A DNA stretch of 64,000 bases, from assembly GCF_004569635.1 (NCBI RefSeq), contig NZ_SPOZ01000010.1, positions 17,580 to 81,579 of the forward strand, read 5' to 3'. Numbering within the stretch: position 1 is the stretch's first letter; each line of letters starts with the position of its first letter. Shown here piece after piece: positions 1 to 12,347 of the stretch. The notes under the pieces are model-generated. The model was not told where the DNA came from. It made no database searches and worked only from the letters and a program-made list of their open reading frames with translations. Source of the DNA: Streptococcus sp. LYSM12. GTDB lineage: Bacteria; Bacillota; Bacilli; Lactobacillales; Streptococcaceae. The position numbers and the translations under genes are program-made.

Positions 1-3000
1 TTCTGAGACGGACTCACTCACTGATTCGGAGATAGATTCAGAAACGGATTCACTCACGGACTCTGATACTGATTCAGATACTGACTCGCTCACTGATTCT
101 GAGACAGATTCAGATACAGACTCGCTTACTGATTCTGAAACAGATTCAGATACTGACTCGCTTACTGATTCTGAGATTGATTCAGACACGGACTCACTTA
201 CTGATTCTGAGATTGATTCAGACACAGACTCACTTACGGACTCTGAAATAGATTCAGATACAGACTCGCTTACTGACTCTGATACTGATTCTGAGACGGA
301 CTCACTTACTGATTCAGAAATGGATTCTGAGACAGATTCACTCACTGATTCAGAGATTGATTCTGAAACTGATTCACTTACTGACTCTGAAATAGATTCG
401 GAAACAGATTCGCTCACTGATTCAGAAATGGATTCTGAAACGGATTCGCTCACGGACTCTGATACTGATTCTGAGACGGACTCGCTTACTGACTCTGATA
501 CTGATTCTGAGACGGACTCGCTTACTGACTCTGATACTGATTCTGAGACGGACTCGCTTACTGACTCTGAAATAGATTCAGACACAGACTCACTCACTGA
601 TTCGGAGACAGATTCTGAAATGGATTCGCTCACTGATTCTGAAACAGACTCAGAAACTGATTCACTCACTGACTCTGATACAGATTCTGAAACGGACTCA
701 CTTACTGATTCAGAAATGGATTCTGATACAGACTCGCTCACGGACTCAGATACAGATTCTGAGACGGACTCGCTTACTGATTCTGAGATGGATTCAGAAA
801 CGGACTCGCTTACTGATTCTGAGATTGATTCAGACACAGACTCGCTTACGGACTCTGAAATAGATTCTGATACGGACTCACTCACCGATTCGGAAACAGA
901 TTCTGAAACAGATTCACTCACTGATTCTGAAATAGATTCAGACACAGACTCACTCACTGATTCGGAGACAGATTCTGAAACGGACTCGCTTACTGATTCT
1001 GAGATTGATTCAGAAACAGATTCACTCACTGACTCTGAAATAGATTCAGATACGGACTCACTCACTGATTCTGAGATTGATTCTGACACAGACTCACTTA
1101 CTGATTCAGAAATGGATTCGGATACTGACTCACTCACTGATTCTGAAATAGATTCAGATACGGATTCACTTACTGATTCAGAAATGGATTCTGATACGGA
1201 CTCACTTACTGATTCAGAGATTGATTCAGACACGGACTCGCTTACTGATTCTGAGATTGATTCAGAAACAGATTCACTCACGGACTCTGAAATAGATTCA
1301 GATACGGACTCACTCACTGATTCGGAGACAGATTCTGAGACGGACTCGCTCACTGATTCTGAAATGGATTCTGAGACGGATTCGCTCACGGACTCTGATA
1401 CTGATTCGGAGACGGACTCGCTTACTGACTCTGATACTGATTCGGAGACGGACTCGCTTACTGACTCTGAAATAGATTCTGACACAGATTCACTTACTGA
1501 TTCTGAAATGGATTCGGAGACGGACTCGCTTACTGACTCTGATACTGATTCAGATACTGACTCACTTACTGATTCAGATACGGATTCGCTTACTGATTCC
1601 GAGATTGATTCAGAAACAGATTCACTCACGGACTCTGAAATAGATTCAGATACTGACTCACTTACTGATTCAGAGATTGATTCAGAAACAGATTCACTCA
1701 CGGACTCTGAAATAGATTCAGATACGGACTCACTCACTGATTCGGAAACAGATTCTGAGACGGACTCGCTCACTGATTCTGAAATGGATTCTGAGACGGA
1801 TTCGCTCACGGACTCTGATACTGATTCGGAGACGGACTCGCTTACGGACTCTGATACTGATTCAGAGACGGACTCGCTTACTGACTCTGAAATAGATTCT
1901 GACACAGATTCACTTACTGATTCTGAAATGGATTCTGAAACGGACTCACTCACCGATTCGGAAACAGATTCTGACACAGACTCACTCACTGACTCTGATA
2001 CGGATTCGCTTACGGACTCACTTACTGATTCAGACACGGACTCACTTACTGACTCTGAAATAGATTCGGATACTGACTCACTTACTGATTCTGAAATAGA
2101 TTCTGATACAGACTCGCTTACGGACTCACTTACTGATTCAGACACGGACTCACTTACTGATTCAGAGATTGATTCAGACACGGACTCGCTCACGGACTCT
2201 GATATAGATTCTGAGACGGACTCACTTACTGACTCTGAAATAGATTCTGAGACGGACTCACTTACTGACTCTGAAATAGATTCTGATACAGACTCACTCA
2301 CGGACTCTGAAATAGATTCAGACACAGACTCGCTTACTGATTCTGAGATTGATTCAGACACGGACTCGCTTACTGATTCGGAAATAGATTCTGATACAGA
2401 CTCGCTCACTGACTCTGAAATAGATTCTGAAACAGACTCACTTACTGACTCTGAAATAGATTCTGAGACGGACTCACTCACTGATTCGGAGACAGATTCT
2501 GAGACGGACTCGCTTACTGATTCTGAAATAGATTCGGAGACAGACTCACTTACTGACTCTGAAATAGATTCTGAAACGGATTCGCTTACTGATTCTGAAA
2601 TAGATTCTGAGACGGACTCACTCACTGATTCGGAAATAGATTCTGATACAGACTCGCTTACTGACTCTGAAATAGATTCTGACACAGACTCGCTCACTGA
2701 CTCTGAAATAGATTCTGACACAGACTCACTTACTGACTCTGAAATAGATTCTGATACAGACTCACTCACGGACTCAGAGATTGATTCTGAAACAGATTCA
2801 GATACTGACTCGCTTACTGATTCTGAGATTGATTCAGACACGGACTCACTTACTGATTCTGAAATGGATTCTGACACAGACTCACTTACTGATTCTGAAA
2901 TAGATTCAGATACTGACTCGCTTACGGACTCTGAAATAGATTCTGATACAGACTCACTCACCGATTCGGAAACAGATTCTGATACGGACTCACTCACTGA

Positions 3001-5830
3001 TTCGGAGACAGATTCAGATACTGACTCGCTTACTGATTCTGATACAGACTCGCTCACGGACTCTGATACGGATTCAGATACGGACTCGCTTACGGACTCT
3101 GAGATAGATTCAGATACGGATTCGCTTACTGACTCTGATACAGATTCAGACACTGACTCGCTTACTGATTCTGAAACAGATTCAGATACTGACTCGCTTA
3201 CTGATTCAGAGATTGATTCAGAAACTGACTCACTTACTGATTCAGAGATTGATTCAGACACTGACTCACTCACCGATTCGGAAACAGATTCTGAGACGGA
3301 CTCTGATACAGACTCAGAAACTGATTCACTCACTGACTCTGAGATTGATTCAGACACAGATTCACTCACGGACTCTGAAATAGATTCAGATACGGACTCG
3401 CTCACTGATTCGGAGACAGATTCAGATACGGATTCGCTTACTGACTCTGATACAGACTCAGAAACTGATTCACTCACGGACTCTGAGATTGATTCAGATA
3501 CGGACTCGCTTACTGATTCTGAGATTGATTCAGACACGGACTCGCTTACTGATTCGGAAATAGATTCTGATACAGACTCGCTCACTGACTCTGAAATAGA
3601 TTCTGACACAGACTCACTTACTGACTCTGAAATAGATTCAGATACAGACTCGCTCACTGATTCTGAAATAGATTCTGAGACGGACTCACTCACTGATTCG
3701 GAGACAGATTCTGAGACGGACTCGCTTACGGACTCTGAAATAGATTCTGACACAGACTCGCTCACGGACTCTGAAATAGATTCTGACACAGACTCACTTA
3801 CTGACTCTGAAATAGATTCTGATACAGACTCACTCACGGACTCTGAGATTGATTCTGAGACGGACTCACTCACGGACTCTGAAATAGATTCTGACACAGA
3901 CTCGCTCACGGACTCTGAAATAGATTCTGACACAGACTCACTTACTGACTCTGAAATAGATTCTGATACAGACTCACTCACGGACTCCGAAATAGATTCG
4001 GAAACAGATTCGCTCACTGATTCAGAAATGGATTCTGAAACGGACTCACTCACTGACTCTGAAATGGATTCTGACACAGACTCACTCACTGATTCTGAAA
4101 TAGATTCTGAGACGGACTCACTTACTGACTCTGAAATAGATTCTGAGACGGACTCACTTACTGATTCAGAAATGGATTCGGATACTGACTCTGATACTGA
4201 TTCTGAAATAGATTCAGATACGGACTCGCTCACTGATTCTGAAATAGATTCAGACACAGACTCACTCACTGATTCAGAAATTGATTCAGACACAGACTCA
4301 CTTACTGATTCGGAGACAGATTCAGATACGGACTCGCTTACGGACTCTGATACTGATTCAGATACAGATTCACTTAATGATTCAGAAACAGATTCACTCA
4401 CGGACTCTGAAACAGATTCAGATACAGACTCACTTACTGATTCTGAGATTGATTCTGAAACGGACTCGCTTACTGATTCTGAGATTGATTCAGAAACTGA
4501 TTCACTCACGGACTCTGAAATAGATTCTGAGACGGACTCACTCACTGACTCTGAGATTGATTCTGAGACGGACTCGCTTACTGATTCTGAGATTGATTCA
4601 GACACAGATTCACTTACGGACTCTGATACTGATTCTGAGACGGACTCGCTCACTGATTCGGAGACAGATTCAGATACGGATTCGCTTACGGACTCGGATA
4701 CAGACTCAGAAACTGATTCACTCACTGATTCGGAGACAGATTCAGATACAGACTCGCTTACTGATTCGGAGACAGATTCAGATACGGATTCGCTTACGGA
4801 CTCTGATACAGACTCAGAAACTGATTCACTCACTGATTCGGAGACAGATTCAGATACAGACTCGCTTACTGATTCGGAGACAGATTCAGATACGGATTCG
4901 CTTACGGACTCTGATACAGACTCAGAAACTGATTCACTCACTGATTCGGAGACAGATTCAGATACAGACTCGCTTACTGATTCGGAGATTGATTCAGAAA
5001 CAGATTCACTCACGGACTCTGAAATAGATTCAGATACGGACTCGCTTACTGATTCTGAGATTGATTCAGACACGGACTCACTTACTGATTCTGAGATTGA
5101 TTCTGAAACAGATTCAGATACAGACTCACTTACTGACTCTGAAATGGATTCGCTCACTGATTCGGATACAGACTCAGAAACTGATTCACTCACGGACTCT
5201 GAAATAGATTCTGACACAGACTCGCTCACGGACTCTGAAATAGATTCTGACACAGACTCACTTACGGACTCTGAAATAGATTCTGAAACGGATTCGCTCA
5301 CTGATTCTGAAATAGATTCTGAGACGGACTCACTTACTGATTCAGAGATTGATTCAGAAATGGATTCACTCACGGACTCCGAAATAGATTCTGAAACGGA
5401 TTCGCTCACGGACTCTGAAACAGATTCAGACATGGATTCGGAGACGGACTCGCTTACTGACTCTGAAATAGATTCGGAGACGGACTCACTTACTGATTCA
5501 GAGATTGATTCAGAAATGGATTCACTCACGGACTCCGAAATAGATTCTGAAACGGATTCGCTCACGGACTCTGAAACAGATTCAGAAATGGATTCTGATA
5601 CGGACTCGCTTACTGACTCTGAAATAGATTCGGAGACGGACTCACTCACTGATTCAGAGATTGATTCAGACACTGACTCGCTTACTGATTCAGAGATTGA
5701 TTCAGAAATAGATTCACTCACGGACTCTGAAATGGATTCTGACACAGACTCGCTTACTGACTCTGAAATAGATTCTGAAACGGACTCACTTACTGACTCT
5801 GATACTGATTCGGAAACAGATTCACTCACT
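1..5830 (-). repeat. Serine-rich coding repeat, 36-nt higher-order unit ([10 protein letters not shown] type)
   Basis: Roughly 160 units of 36 nt encode alternating Ser-Glu and Ser-Val/Ile/Met pairs. Within each unit AGY and TCN serine codons alternate in a fixed order, so the DNA period (36 nt, 12 residues) is longer than the four-residue protein period. No stop interrupts the minus frame. The array continues past the left edge. Confidence 0.9.
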
Positions 5831-8427
5831 GACTGAGAATGGGAAGTCGATTTAGAGGTCGATTCACTCATTGACTGAGAATGAGAGGTCGATTTAGAGG
5901 TCGATTCACTCACTGACTGAGAATGAGAAGTTGATTTAGAAGTCGATTCACTCACTGACTGAGAATGAGAGGTGGACTGAGAAGTCGATTCACTCACTGA
6001 CTGGGAATGAGAGGTCGATTTAGAGGTCGATTCACTCACTGACTGAGAATGAGAAGTTGATTTAGAAGTCGATTCACTCACTGACTGAGAATGAGAGGTG
6101 GACTGAGAAGTCGATTCACTCACTGACTGAGAATGAGAGGTGGACTGAGAAGTCGATTCACTCACTGACTGAGAATGAGAGGTCGATTTAGAGGTCGATT
6201 CACTCACTGACTGAGAATGAGAGGTCGATTTAGAGGTCGATTCACTCACTGACTGAGAATGAGAAGTTGATTTAGAAGTCGATTCACTCACTGACTGAGA
6301 ATGAGAGGTCGATTTAGAGGTCGATTCGCTCACTGATTGAGAATGAGAAGTCGATTTAGAGGTCGACTCACTCACTGACTGAGAATGAGAGGTCGATTTA
6401 GAGGTCGATTCACTCACTGACTGAGAATGAGAGGTCGATTTAGAGGTCGATTCGCTCACTGACTGAGAATGGGAAGTCGATTTAGAGGTCGATTCACTCA
6501 CTGACTGAGAATGAGAGGTAGACTGAGAGGTCGATTCACTCATTGACTGAGAATGGGAGGTCGACTGAGAGGTCGATTCACTCACTGACTGAGAATGGGA
6601 GGTGGACTTAACAGTTGATTCACTCACGGACTCGGAGCTGGACAGAGACATTGACTGTGATTCGCTAATGGACTCCGATTGAGAGATTGAGTCACTCGGG
6701 ATTGATTTGGCATTTACTCCATTGATATTATAACCAGATACTGCAGTTGTAACACCTCCAGAAGTGACATAAGTTTGGCCCTTGCCACCATAGCGTCCTC
6801 CTGTTTGAATAGACCCTGAGTCCATCATTAGTTGTTGCTTAGAAGTTGCCCCTACAATACTAATGCGTAAAGTTGCTAAATCATTGACCGTTCCAGCATA
6901 ATTTGTTGTGAAAGTAAACGTGTGTCTTCTTACTCCCTCAGCATTCTGAGATACGTATTCTTTTCCTGTTCCACGAGTACGTGAAGACCCTACATTTTGT
7001 GCAGTACGAGCATCGACTGGTACTGTACTACGACCATCAATCTTGACATTTGTCGGTTGACTCAGATTTGGATCTGCAGAAGTGTCAATATAGAGACCCG
7101 TATAACCTCCTTTTGTGGTCCAATCCTTTGTTTTCAAGACTTCGCTTGCATCATACACCACTGTCCAAGTGATTGTTTTTGTTGCTGAGTCATAGACTGC
7201 CGTAATGCTTTTCATTGTGTTGGCATATCTATTATTACCACCACTCCACTGGTAACTGTGGGATCTGTCTGAAAAGTCGCTGATAGTAAATGTAGTCTTC
7301 GTACCATTCGTTACTGAACGAAATCCTCTGCCAAGCAAACCTAATTCTTCAAAGGTTTTTCCGTTTTCAGCCGGACGTGGCATAATAGAGGTTAATCGGA
7401 TACGTTTCGAACCATCACTGGCTGTTGTCTCAGCGTAGGTTAAGCCATTGCTTGCAGTAATAGAGTCGCCAGTTCTTGTACCAGAAGCCATGACCTTTTC
7501 AGAAACTCGTTTCTGAATTGAGCTATCTGTCGCAGCAATGACACTCTGCATCATATTTATTTGTTCGAGTGATGCAGCAGAACTGCTCACAATACCTTGG
7601 GCTTGAAGTAAGAGAGCATAGGCTGCTGCCAAATCATTCAATTCCAGACTCTCAGCTGTATCAAGTGTTCGTTTTAAATCATTAATCGCTGTTGTTAAAT
7701 TTGAAGCTGCTTCTTCTTTTTTGCTCGTTACATCTGTTATATTCGTTTTATCTTCAGTCTTCTCATCAGCTTTTGGCGAAGCAGATGCTTCTATCTTGTC
7801 AGCAACCTCTGACTCACTTGTTGCTGCCTCACTTGCTGATAGAGAGCCACTAAGTGAACTTGAAGTGGACTCAGAAAGCGATTCACTAGCTGAGGACGAT
7901 TCGCTTACTGACTCAGAAAACGATTCACTAATCGATTCTGAAAGAGATTCACTCGCAAGCCTTGAAGTAGACTCGCTAACTGATTGTGACTCACTCGTTG
8001 ACTGTGAAAGGGACTCCGAATCTCTCACTGACTGTTGATCTTCTTCTGCTACTGCTTTATCATCAGTAGTTTCAGCTATGGTTGCCGAAGGACTTGTCAA
8101 AGCAACTTCATCTGTCCCCACGAGAGTTGAAGTCGTCGTCTCAGTTGCAATTACTGTTTCTTCTGCATAAACCTCATCCATCAGGCTTACACCACCGGCT
8201 ACGGCTCCCAGAGCTGCTGCACCTTTTAAAATTGTTGCTGCAGAGATAGCGCTAGAAGATAGGTCGTCTACTCTGACTGTCTTTTCAACTGAAGCACCAC
8301 GTATCAAGCGAATAAGACCAATCTGAGACATCACGGTACGAACCCAGTGCTTCCCTGACTTGTGCATTTTTACACGTGTCTTACGGGACGACTCGCCATA
8401 ACCGTTTCTATTGAATTTATTACTCAT
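1..8427 (-). CDS. Giant serine-rich repeat glycoprotein adhesin, partial (C-terminus beyond the window)
   Basis: This frame stays open on the minus strand from ATG 8427 to the window edge, at least 2,809 codons. Residues 1 to about 88 form a long signal peptide with the motif HKSGKHW (22-28), the type used by SecA2/SecY2 substrates, and a likely cleavage after VYA. A short serine-rich stretch (about 130-190) precedes a non-repetitive binding region (about 225-570), followed by a huge serine-rich region: [13 protein letters not shown] repeats to about residue 865, then [14 protein letters not shown] repeats. By family knowledge such proteins are O-glycosylated, exported by the accessory Sec system and anchored by LPXTG; the anchor is outside the window. 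An AAAGGAAG ribosome site supports the start. It appears to have its own promoter, separate from the glycosyltransferase genes upstream. Confidence 0.93.
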   Translation of the reverse strand, partial: MSNKFNRNGYGESSRKTRVKMHKSGKHWVRTVMSQIGLIRLIRGASVEKTVRVDDLSSSAISAATILKGAAALGAVAGGVSLMDEVYAEETVIATETTTSTLVGTDEVALTSPSATIAETTDDKAVAEEDQQSVRDSESLSQSTSESQSVSESTSRLASESLSESISESFSESVSESSSASESLSESTSSSLSGSLSASEAATSESEVADKIEASASPKADEKTEDKTNITDVTSKKEEAASNLTTAINDLKRTLDTAESLELNDLAAAYALLLQAQGIVSSSAASLEQINMMQSVIAATDSSIQKRVSEKVMASGTRTGDSITASNGLTYAETTASDGSKRIRLTSIMPRPAENGKTFEELGLLGRGFRSVTNGTKTTFTISDFSDRSHSYQWSGGNNRYANTMKSITAVYDSATKTITWTVVYDASEVLKTKDWTTKGGYTGLYIDTSADPNLSQPTNVKIDGRSTVPVDARTAQNVGSSRTRGTGKEYVSQNAEGVRRHTFTFTTNYAGTVNDLATLRISIVGATSKQQLMMDSGSIQTGGRYGGKGQTYVTSGGVTTAVSGYNINGVNAKSIPSDSISQSESISESQSMSLSSSESVSESTVKSTSHSQSVSESTSQSTSHSQSMSESTSQSTSHSQSVSESTSKSTSHSQSVSESTSKSTSHSQSVSESTSKSTSHSQSVSESTSKSTSHSQSVSESTSKSTSHSQSVSESTSKSTSHSQSVSESTSKSTSHSQSVSESTSKSTSHSQSVSESTSQSTSHSQSVSESTSQSTSHSQSVSESTSKSTSHSQSVSESTSKSTSHSQSVSESTSQSTSHSQSVSESTSKSTSHSQSVSESTSKSTSHSQSMSESTSKSTSHSQSVSESVSESVSESVSESVSESISESVSESVSESISESVSESISESISESVSESVSESISESVSESVSESISESVSESVSESISESVSESVSESVSESISESVSESISESISESVSESVSESISESVSESVSESMSESVSESVSESVSESISESVSESISESISESVSESVSESISESVSESVSESISESVSESVSESISESVSESVSESISESVSESVSESVSESVSESISESVSESVSESVSESISESVSESVSESISESVSESVSESISESVSESVSESISESVSESVSESVSESVSESVSESVSESVSESVSESVSESVSESVSESVSESVSESVSESVSESVSESVSESVSESVSESVSESVSESVSESVSESVSESVSESVSESVSESVSESVSESVSESVSESVSESISESVSESVSESISESVSESVSESISESVSESVSESISESVSESVSESISESVSESVSESVSESVSESVSESLSESVSESVSESVSESVSESVSESVSESVSESISESVSESVSESISESVSESVSESISESVSESVSESISESVSESVSESISESVSESVSESISESVSESVSESISESVSESVSESISESVSESVSESISESVSESVSESISESVSESVSESISESVSESVSESISESVSESVSESISESVSESVSESISESVSESVSESISESVSESVSESISESVSESVSESVSESVSESVSESISESVSESVSESISESVSESVSESISESVSESVSESISESVSESVSESISESVSESVSESISESVSESVSESVSESVSESVSESVSESVSESVSESISESVSESVSESISESVSESVSESVSESVSESVSESVSESVSESISESVSESVSESISESVSESVSESVSESVSESVSESVSESVSESVSESISESVSESVSESVSESVSESVSESVSESVSESVSESVSESVSESVSESVSESVSESISESVSESVSESISESVSESVSESISESVSESVSESISESVSESVSESVSESISESVSESVSESISESVSESVSESISESVSESVSESISESVSESVSESISESVSESVSESISESVSESVSESISESVSESVSESISESVSESVSESVSESVSESVSESISESVSESVSESISESVSESVSESISESVSESVSESISESVSESVSESISESVSESVSESISESVSESVSESISESVSESVSESISESVSESVSESISESVSESVSESVSESVSESVSESISESVSESVSESISESVSESVSESVSESVSESVSESVSESVSESVSESVSESVSESISESVSESVSESISESVSESVSESVSESVSESVSESVSESVSESVSESISESVSESVSESVSESVSESVSESISESVSESVSESISESVSESVSESISESVSESVSESISESVSESVSESVSESVSESVSESVSESVSESISESVSESVSESISESVSESVSESVSESVSESVSESVSESVSESVSESISESVSESVSESVSESVSESVSESISESVSESVSESISESVSESVSESISESVSESVSESISESVSESVSESISESVSESVSESISESVSESVSESISESVSESVSESISESVSESVSESISESVSESVSESVSESVSESVSESISESVSESVSESVSESVSESVSESISESVSESVSESISESVSESVSESISESVSESVSESVSESVSESVSESISESVSESVSESVSESVSESVSESVSESVSESISESVSESVSESVSESISESVSESVSESVSESVSESVSESVSESVSESVSESVSESVSESVSESISESVSESVSESISESVSESVSESISESVSESVSESISESVSESVSESVSESVSESVSESISESVSESVSESISESVSESVSESISESVSESVSESVSESVSESVSESVSESVSESVSESVSESVSESVSESISESVSESVSE
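5831..6640 (-). repeat. Serine-rich coding repeat, 42-nt unit ([14 protein letters not shown] type)
   Basis: About 19 units of 42 nt, each encoding 14 residues, with Lys/Gln alternation at one position. They lie between the binding region and the 36-nt array of the adhesin and are much more uniform at DNA level than the 36-nt array, which suggests recent expansion or homogenisation. Confidence 0.85.
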
Positions 8428-8481
8428 GCAAACTTCCTTTGTTAAGATTTTAGATTTTTGACGCTAAGAGCGTATTTGAGC

Positions 8482-8509
8482 ATTGTACCACCCCCCCCCG
8501 GAATTGCAA
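8482..8509 (-). promoter_or_regulatory. Adhesin promoter with poly-G tract in the spacer
   Basis: Read on the minus strand there is a -35 TTGCAA (8509-8504), a 16-nt spacer containing nine consecutive G (8499-8491), and an extended -10, TGG TACAAT (box 8487-8482). The expected start site is about 48 nt before the ATG at 8427. A homopolymer in the spacer is the classic layout for slipped-strand control of promoter strength. The boxes and tract are visible; phase variation is inferred. Confidence 0.72.
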
Positions 8510-8588
8510 GCATTTCCTCTTATTTTCTCTATATTTTTTTGAAATTACACTATTTTTCTCTCTTTTTCTCTTTTTTTCTCTTTATTTT

Positions 8589-8658
8589 TATAGTCTTTTA
8601 ATTTAGAGTATGGCAAAGCGAGGTAACGAAGTAATAAAAGATAAACGAAAGGACTATA
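8589..8658. mobile_element. Dispersed MITE copy, internally deleted (70 bp)
   Basis: Both ends are preserved (TATAGTC...GACTATA) but about 35 bp of the middle are missing. It lies between the adhesin promoter and the terminator of the upstream glycosyltransferase operon. Confidence 0.7.
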
Positions 8659-8669
8659 CAACATAAAAA

Positions 8670-8694
8670 CCTCAAAAATATATTATTTTTGAGG
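8670..8694 (-). terminator. Terminator of the glycosyltransferase operon
   Basis: Stem CCTCAAAAATA pairs with TATTTTTGAGG across a 3-nt loop and is followed on the minus strand by a T run. It lies 47 nt beyond the last glycosyltransferase stop, separating that operon from the adhesin. Confidence 0.75.
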
Positions 8695-8741
8695 TGAATG
8701 ATTCTATAAACTATACTGTCTACTATTAAATTAGAAGAAAC

Positions 8742-9620
8742 TCATTTCTGCCATTTTTCCAAAATCATTAATTTCTGTAAACATTTCTGATACTCTTGCA
8801 TCTTTCCTGCTTGCAAAAAACTGTCTTTGTGCAACTTCAATCTCCAGCGATAAGCATGTAACTCAACTACAATATCGAAATCAAGCATAGAAAGTAAGGT
8901 TATGCGTTCTTCAATACTTTTTAGCGGATAAACTGCCGCCAAATCAACCGTCTTTGTTACACTATTTGATCGTTTTCGATGATAGTAAAGCGCTGTATTG
9001 GAATAGACAATCCTATCTGCCATCAGATAAATCTTCCAAGTCGTTAAATCATCTTCTACTTTTTCATCTTCCGGATAAATGATATTATCAAAGAGTTTCG
9101 CCTTGTAAAGCTTGCACCAGGGAACTGTAAAACACTGACTAAACGCAAACTTCCCTTCATATTGAAGAGCGAACCACTCTTTTGGACAGTACACTTTCTG
9201 ATAGTAATCATCGGCTGTCAAGTGAAAACGAAAAGTCTGGCTCTCATCATCAAACTCAGTAAAATTCGCAATCGCAATATCACTATCTGTTTCTTTTAAA
9301 GATTGATATAGACGCTCAATATGATCGAGCTCCAACCAGTCATCATTATCCACAAACAAAACGTAATCACCGGTAATAAGCGGAAGAGCTGTATTTCGCG
9401 TAGCACCGACCCCTCCCCCGCCTAATTTTTTATGAATCACGCGGATTCTAGCATCTATCTTGCGATAAGCTTCACAGATACTGGCAGATGTATCTGTTGA
9501 GCCATCGTTAATCAAGAGAATTTCTAAATGCCGGTAGGTTTGGTTGATAATGCTATCTAAACAGGTTTTTAAATAAGGTCCGGCATTAAAAATCGGAACA
9601 ATCACAGTAATTTTTTCCAC
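8742..9620 (-). CDS. Family 2 glycosyltransferase (adhesin glycosylation)
   Basis: A 292-residue GT-A glycosyltransferase with the nucleotide-sugar motif NDGSTD (about 39-44) and metal-binding DNDD (about 91-94), no membrane segment. An ATG at 9647 exists, but a GTG at 9620 has a well-spaced AAAGGAG site and makes the N-terminus (V/MEKITVIVPIF) align with the paralogue at 12348-13223, so I use GTG. It follows the stop of the upstream gene by one base. In related loci such enzymes extend the glycan on the serine-rich adhesin; donor sugar and step are unknown. Confidence 0.85.
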   Translation of the reverse strand: MEKITVIVPIFNAGPYLKTCLDSIINQTYRHLEILLINDGSTDTSASICEAYRKIDARIRVIHKKLGGGGVGATRNTALPLITGDYVLFVDNDDWLELDHIERLYQSLKETDSDIAIANFTEFDDESQTFRFHLTADDYYQKVYCPKEWFALQYEGKFAFSQCFTVPWCKLYKAKLFDNIIYPEDEKVEDDLTTWKIYLMADRIVYSNTALYYHRKRSNSVTKTVDLAAVYPLKSIEERITLLSMLDFDIVVELHAYRWRLKLHKDSFLQAGKMQEYQKCLQKLMILEKWQK

Positions 9621-9621
9621 C

Positions 9622-11367
9622 CTACTTCTCCTTTTGGTAGTGCTCAATCAAGTCTAATTTCGCAGTCAAATCCTGGTACAGATGAATTTGACCTGCTCTC
9701 AAGCTATCTGCTTGGCATTTTTTTAAACGTTTGATATAAGAATCCACATGCTCTCGTACATCGTAGCCCAGGGTCACTAATAGCGCAATCCGCTCCTCGG
9801 CATTGCCAATCATACTGCGAATATCATCGAGCATTCCATTTCGCGACAAGCCCTCACTGCGCTGTGAGTAATAATAAGCACCTTGATTGATAAAAGCAAT
9901 TTTTCTTGCTTTCAAGTACAATTTATAAATGGTGGCATCATCTTCTCTTAAGCGCCCAATTGGAAATACAATTCCATCAAATAATTCTCGTTTAAACAAC
10001 TTCAATGGCGAAAAAGTAAAGGTCAAATAGAGATTATTTTTCGCTGTGTTTTCTTGGTTTAACCATTCTTCCACTGTGTAAGTCTGCTCAAAATACATCT
10101 CTTTTGTGATAGAAAATAGAAAACTTTGTCGCTCCTCGTTGAAAGAATTAAAATTACAAATTGAAATATCTGCCTCGTTCTTTTCCAAAGCCGTATGCAG
10201 ATTCTCCAGATAATCCACTTCCACAAAGTCATCAGAATCAACAAAGGTAATATAACGTCCTCGCGCCAGTTCAAGCCCACGATTTCGTGCTGCTGAAGGA
10301 CCCGCATTTTCTTGATGAATGACACGAATTCGACTATCTGTACGAGCATATTCTTCACAAATCAAAGCACTGTTGTCTGTAGAGCCGTCATTAATCAATA
10401 ATAATTCAAAATCTACATAGGTCTGCTTTACTAACGAATCCAAGCATCTCTTTAAATAGCGCTCCACATTGTAAACAGGTACAATGATACTAATGGTTTC
10501 ACCGGCTGTCACTATTGCCTCCTCTTCTTTAGCTGGCTCAATGCCCACAGTTGCTACAATTTGACGCTCATAGGCTTCATCTTGTGCAAATTCAATTTCT
10601 TCATCCCAATTAAACTCTGCTGTGTGCTTATGTTTTAGCTTAATCTTATGCTTTGCTTTCATCTGATACCATTCATATTCTGAATCAATATGTCCAAGAT
10701 CAATTGCTTGATACCCACGCTCCATCAAGTCATAAGCCAGTACTTTAGCAGTAGGTCCTAGCATCAGAATCACTAATTTGCCTTCTACATGCTCCAACAT
10801 TCCTTCCATGATTTCATCGTAGTGATCAAAGGCATTTTTTGAAGGACAAACAATCCGAGAAATAGAATTTGCATTTGCAAACAAATCATTTCCTACGCCT
10901 GAGCGAGAAGTTTCTCCCTCTACTAACAAGATATCACGTCCTTGCCACAAATTTCGAATAGCTGCAAAATAGGTCACTGAAAGAGACTTATCTTCTAAGT
11001 CAATATAAGGACGGGACAAAAAAGTAGACCCATACCAATCAGACTGGCATTCCTCTTGATAAAAGTTTTCGTATTTCTCAAAATGCGATTTCCAGAAAAA
11101 CTGCGCATTCTGATTATAGCGCTCAATTTTTTGAAAAACATCCGGCAAACAAACCAATAAATCCTCGCTACTTGGTCGTTGTAAAATCAGTTTTAAAGCC
11201 ACAGCCAACTGTTCATCGTAGTCCTGATAAGGAATGCTTTCTCCATTGATAATATCAATCTCTCCATCACCAAACCGTACAACTGAAGATCGATGCTGCT
11301 CAATAAAACGTAAACTCTCTAAAATCGGAAGGACTTGAATCTCCGATAACTCTCTTTTCCTACTCAC
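9622..11367 (-). CDS. Dual glycosyltransferase: GT-D (DUF1792) plus GT2 domain
   Basis: A 581-residue fusion. Residues 1 to about 270 match DUF1792, the GT-D fold, with the motif RFGDGEID (DGE near 34-36). A charged linker leads to a C-terminal GT2 domain (from about 290) with NDGSTD and DSDD (about 377-380). The same domain order is known from S. parasanguinis dGT1, whose GT-D half adds a late glucose to the Fap1 glycan; the same role here is inferred. The start is taken as a GTG overlapping the stop of the upstream gene (GTGAGTAG), with GAGG upstream; a longer TTG start is possible. Confidence 0.85.
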   Translation of the reverse strand: MSRKRELSEIQVLPILESLRFIEQHRSSVVRFGDGEIDIINGESIPYQDYDEQLAVALKLILQRPSSEDLLVCLPDVFQKIERYNQNAQFFWKSHFEKYENFYQEECQSDWYGSTFLSRPYIDLEDKSLSVTYFAAIRNLWQGRDILLVEGETSRSGVGNDLFANANSISRIVCPSKNAFDHYDEIMEGMLEHVEGKLVILMLGPTAKVLAYDLMERGYQAIDLGHIDSEYEWYQMKAKHKIKLKHKHTAEFNWDEEIEFAQDEAYERQIVATVGIEPAKEEEAIVTAGETISIIVPVYNVERYLKRCLDSLVKQTYVDFELLLINDGSTDNSALICEEYARTDSRIRVIHQENAGPSAARNRGLELARGRYITFVDSDDFVEVDYLENLHTALEKNEADISICNFNSFNEERQSFLFSITKEMYFEQTYTVEEWLNQENTAKNNLYLTFTFSPLKLFKRELFDGIVFPIGRLREDDATIYKLYLKARKIAFINQGAYYYSQRSEGLSRNGMLDDIRSMIGNAEERIALLVTLGYDVREHVDSYIKRLKKCQADSLRAGQIHLYQDLTAKLDLIEHYQKEK

Positions 11368-12346
11368 ACAACACCTCAAATACTGAATTAACTAATAATC
11401 TTCGGGTAAAATACCCTTGACGAAGCAAACGGTTGAAAGAACGGACATTTGCAACCATTTGCTGGTACTCACTCTCGTTCATCCCTTGGATTTTTTCTAC
11501 AACCTCATGTAAGGTGTCTACGACAAAACCTAATTTATTTTTTTCAATAAGGTCTTGATTCGCAATCCCCCTTTGGACAAATACAGGAATTCCAGCAGTC
11601 AAAAAAGTCCCTAATTTATGCGGGCAATATAACTGCTGGTAATCTTTATCATGATCATCCATCCAGACCAAGCCGAAACCACCTTTTGATAATTCCAATA
11701 ATAACTGATCATCTGGTATATAGGAACGATGAACAACTTGATTAGGTAAATCATCTCCCTTTCGAGCATACAAGTGCAGGGGAAGCTCGTATTCCCATTC
11801 TTTCACAAAACTGAATCGCTCCGGATCTCCTGGAAAATGAATGATTTTATCAAACTTTGCTGGGAAAGAGGTGACACTCGTTGGATGATCCCACATGCCT
11901 TGAATAATCGTCTTTTCAACCTTTAAACCATACTGGCGTAGCTGATCAATCATCGCCTGACTCGGTGAGATAATCAAATCAGCCTGATTATAGTACTGAA
12001 TGGTTCGGTCCATCAAATAGAAGTTCCCTGCAAACATCAACGGCACTACATCATGGATGAAGAGAATGACTTTGATATTGTACATTTTTAATTTTTCCAT
12101 GACTTTTTCATCAAAAGCCGTTGTATTCCAAGTCGGCGTCTGGAAAATCACGACATCGCCTTGATGAAGTCCGGCCACAATCCCGTCTAAGCGCTTATTG
12201 AGCTCACTAGGGCTATCCGTAGCCATTTGATAGCAATAAATTCCCAATTCTCGATAGCCGAGAGATTGGGCAATATCTGTTACCATATTTTGCGCAAATG
12301 AGGCTGTACCGGCTAGCCCATTGATATTTGTAATATAAACTCTCAT
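11360..12346 (-). CDS. gtf3: Gtf3/Nss-type glucosyltransferase
   Basis: About 328 residues, starting MRVYITNINGLAG, with the GT-B type layout of the Gtf3 (nucleotide-sugar-synthetase-like) family. In Fap1-type loci Gtf3 adds the second sugar, glucose, onto GlcNAc-Ser/Thr after Gtf1-Gtf2. Gtf1 and Gtf2 themselves are not in the window and would be expected further left with the accessory Sec genes. The ATG at 12346 follows the preceding stop by one base and is preferred over the ATG at 12358, which lies inside the upstream gene. Confidence 0.85.
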   Translation of the reverse strand: MRVYITNINGLAGTASFAQNMVTDIAQSLGYRELGIYCYQMATDSPSELNKRLDGIVAGLHQGDVVIFQTPTWNTTAFDEKVMEKLKMYNIKVILFIHDVVPLMFAGNFYLMDRTIQYYNQADLIISPSQAMIDQLRQYGLKVEKTIIQGMWDHPTSVTSFPAKFDKIIHFPGDPERFSFVKEWEYELPLHLYARKGDDLPNQVVHRSYIPDDQLLLELSKGGFGLVWMDDHDKDYQQLYCPHKLGTFLTAGIPVFVQRGIANQDLIEKNKLGFVVDTLHEVVEKIQGMNESEYQQMVANVRSFNRLLRQGYFTRRLLVNSVFEVLCE

Positions 12347-12347
12347 A

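Noticed and set aside
4281..5027. Plus-strand frames with [12 protein letters not shown] repeats
   Set aside because: Further shadow frames of the same DNA repeat.
320..5836. 1,838-residue plus-strand frame rich in [10 protein letters not shown]
   Set aside because: It is the antisense image of the serine repeat. It has no signal peptide, anchor or ribosome site, while the minus frame runs without break from a proper signal peptide into the repeats.
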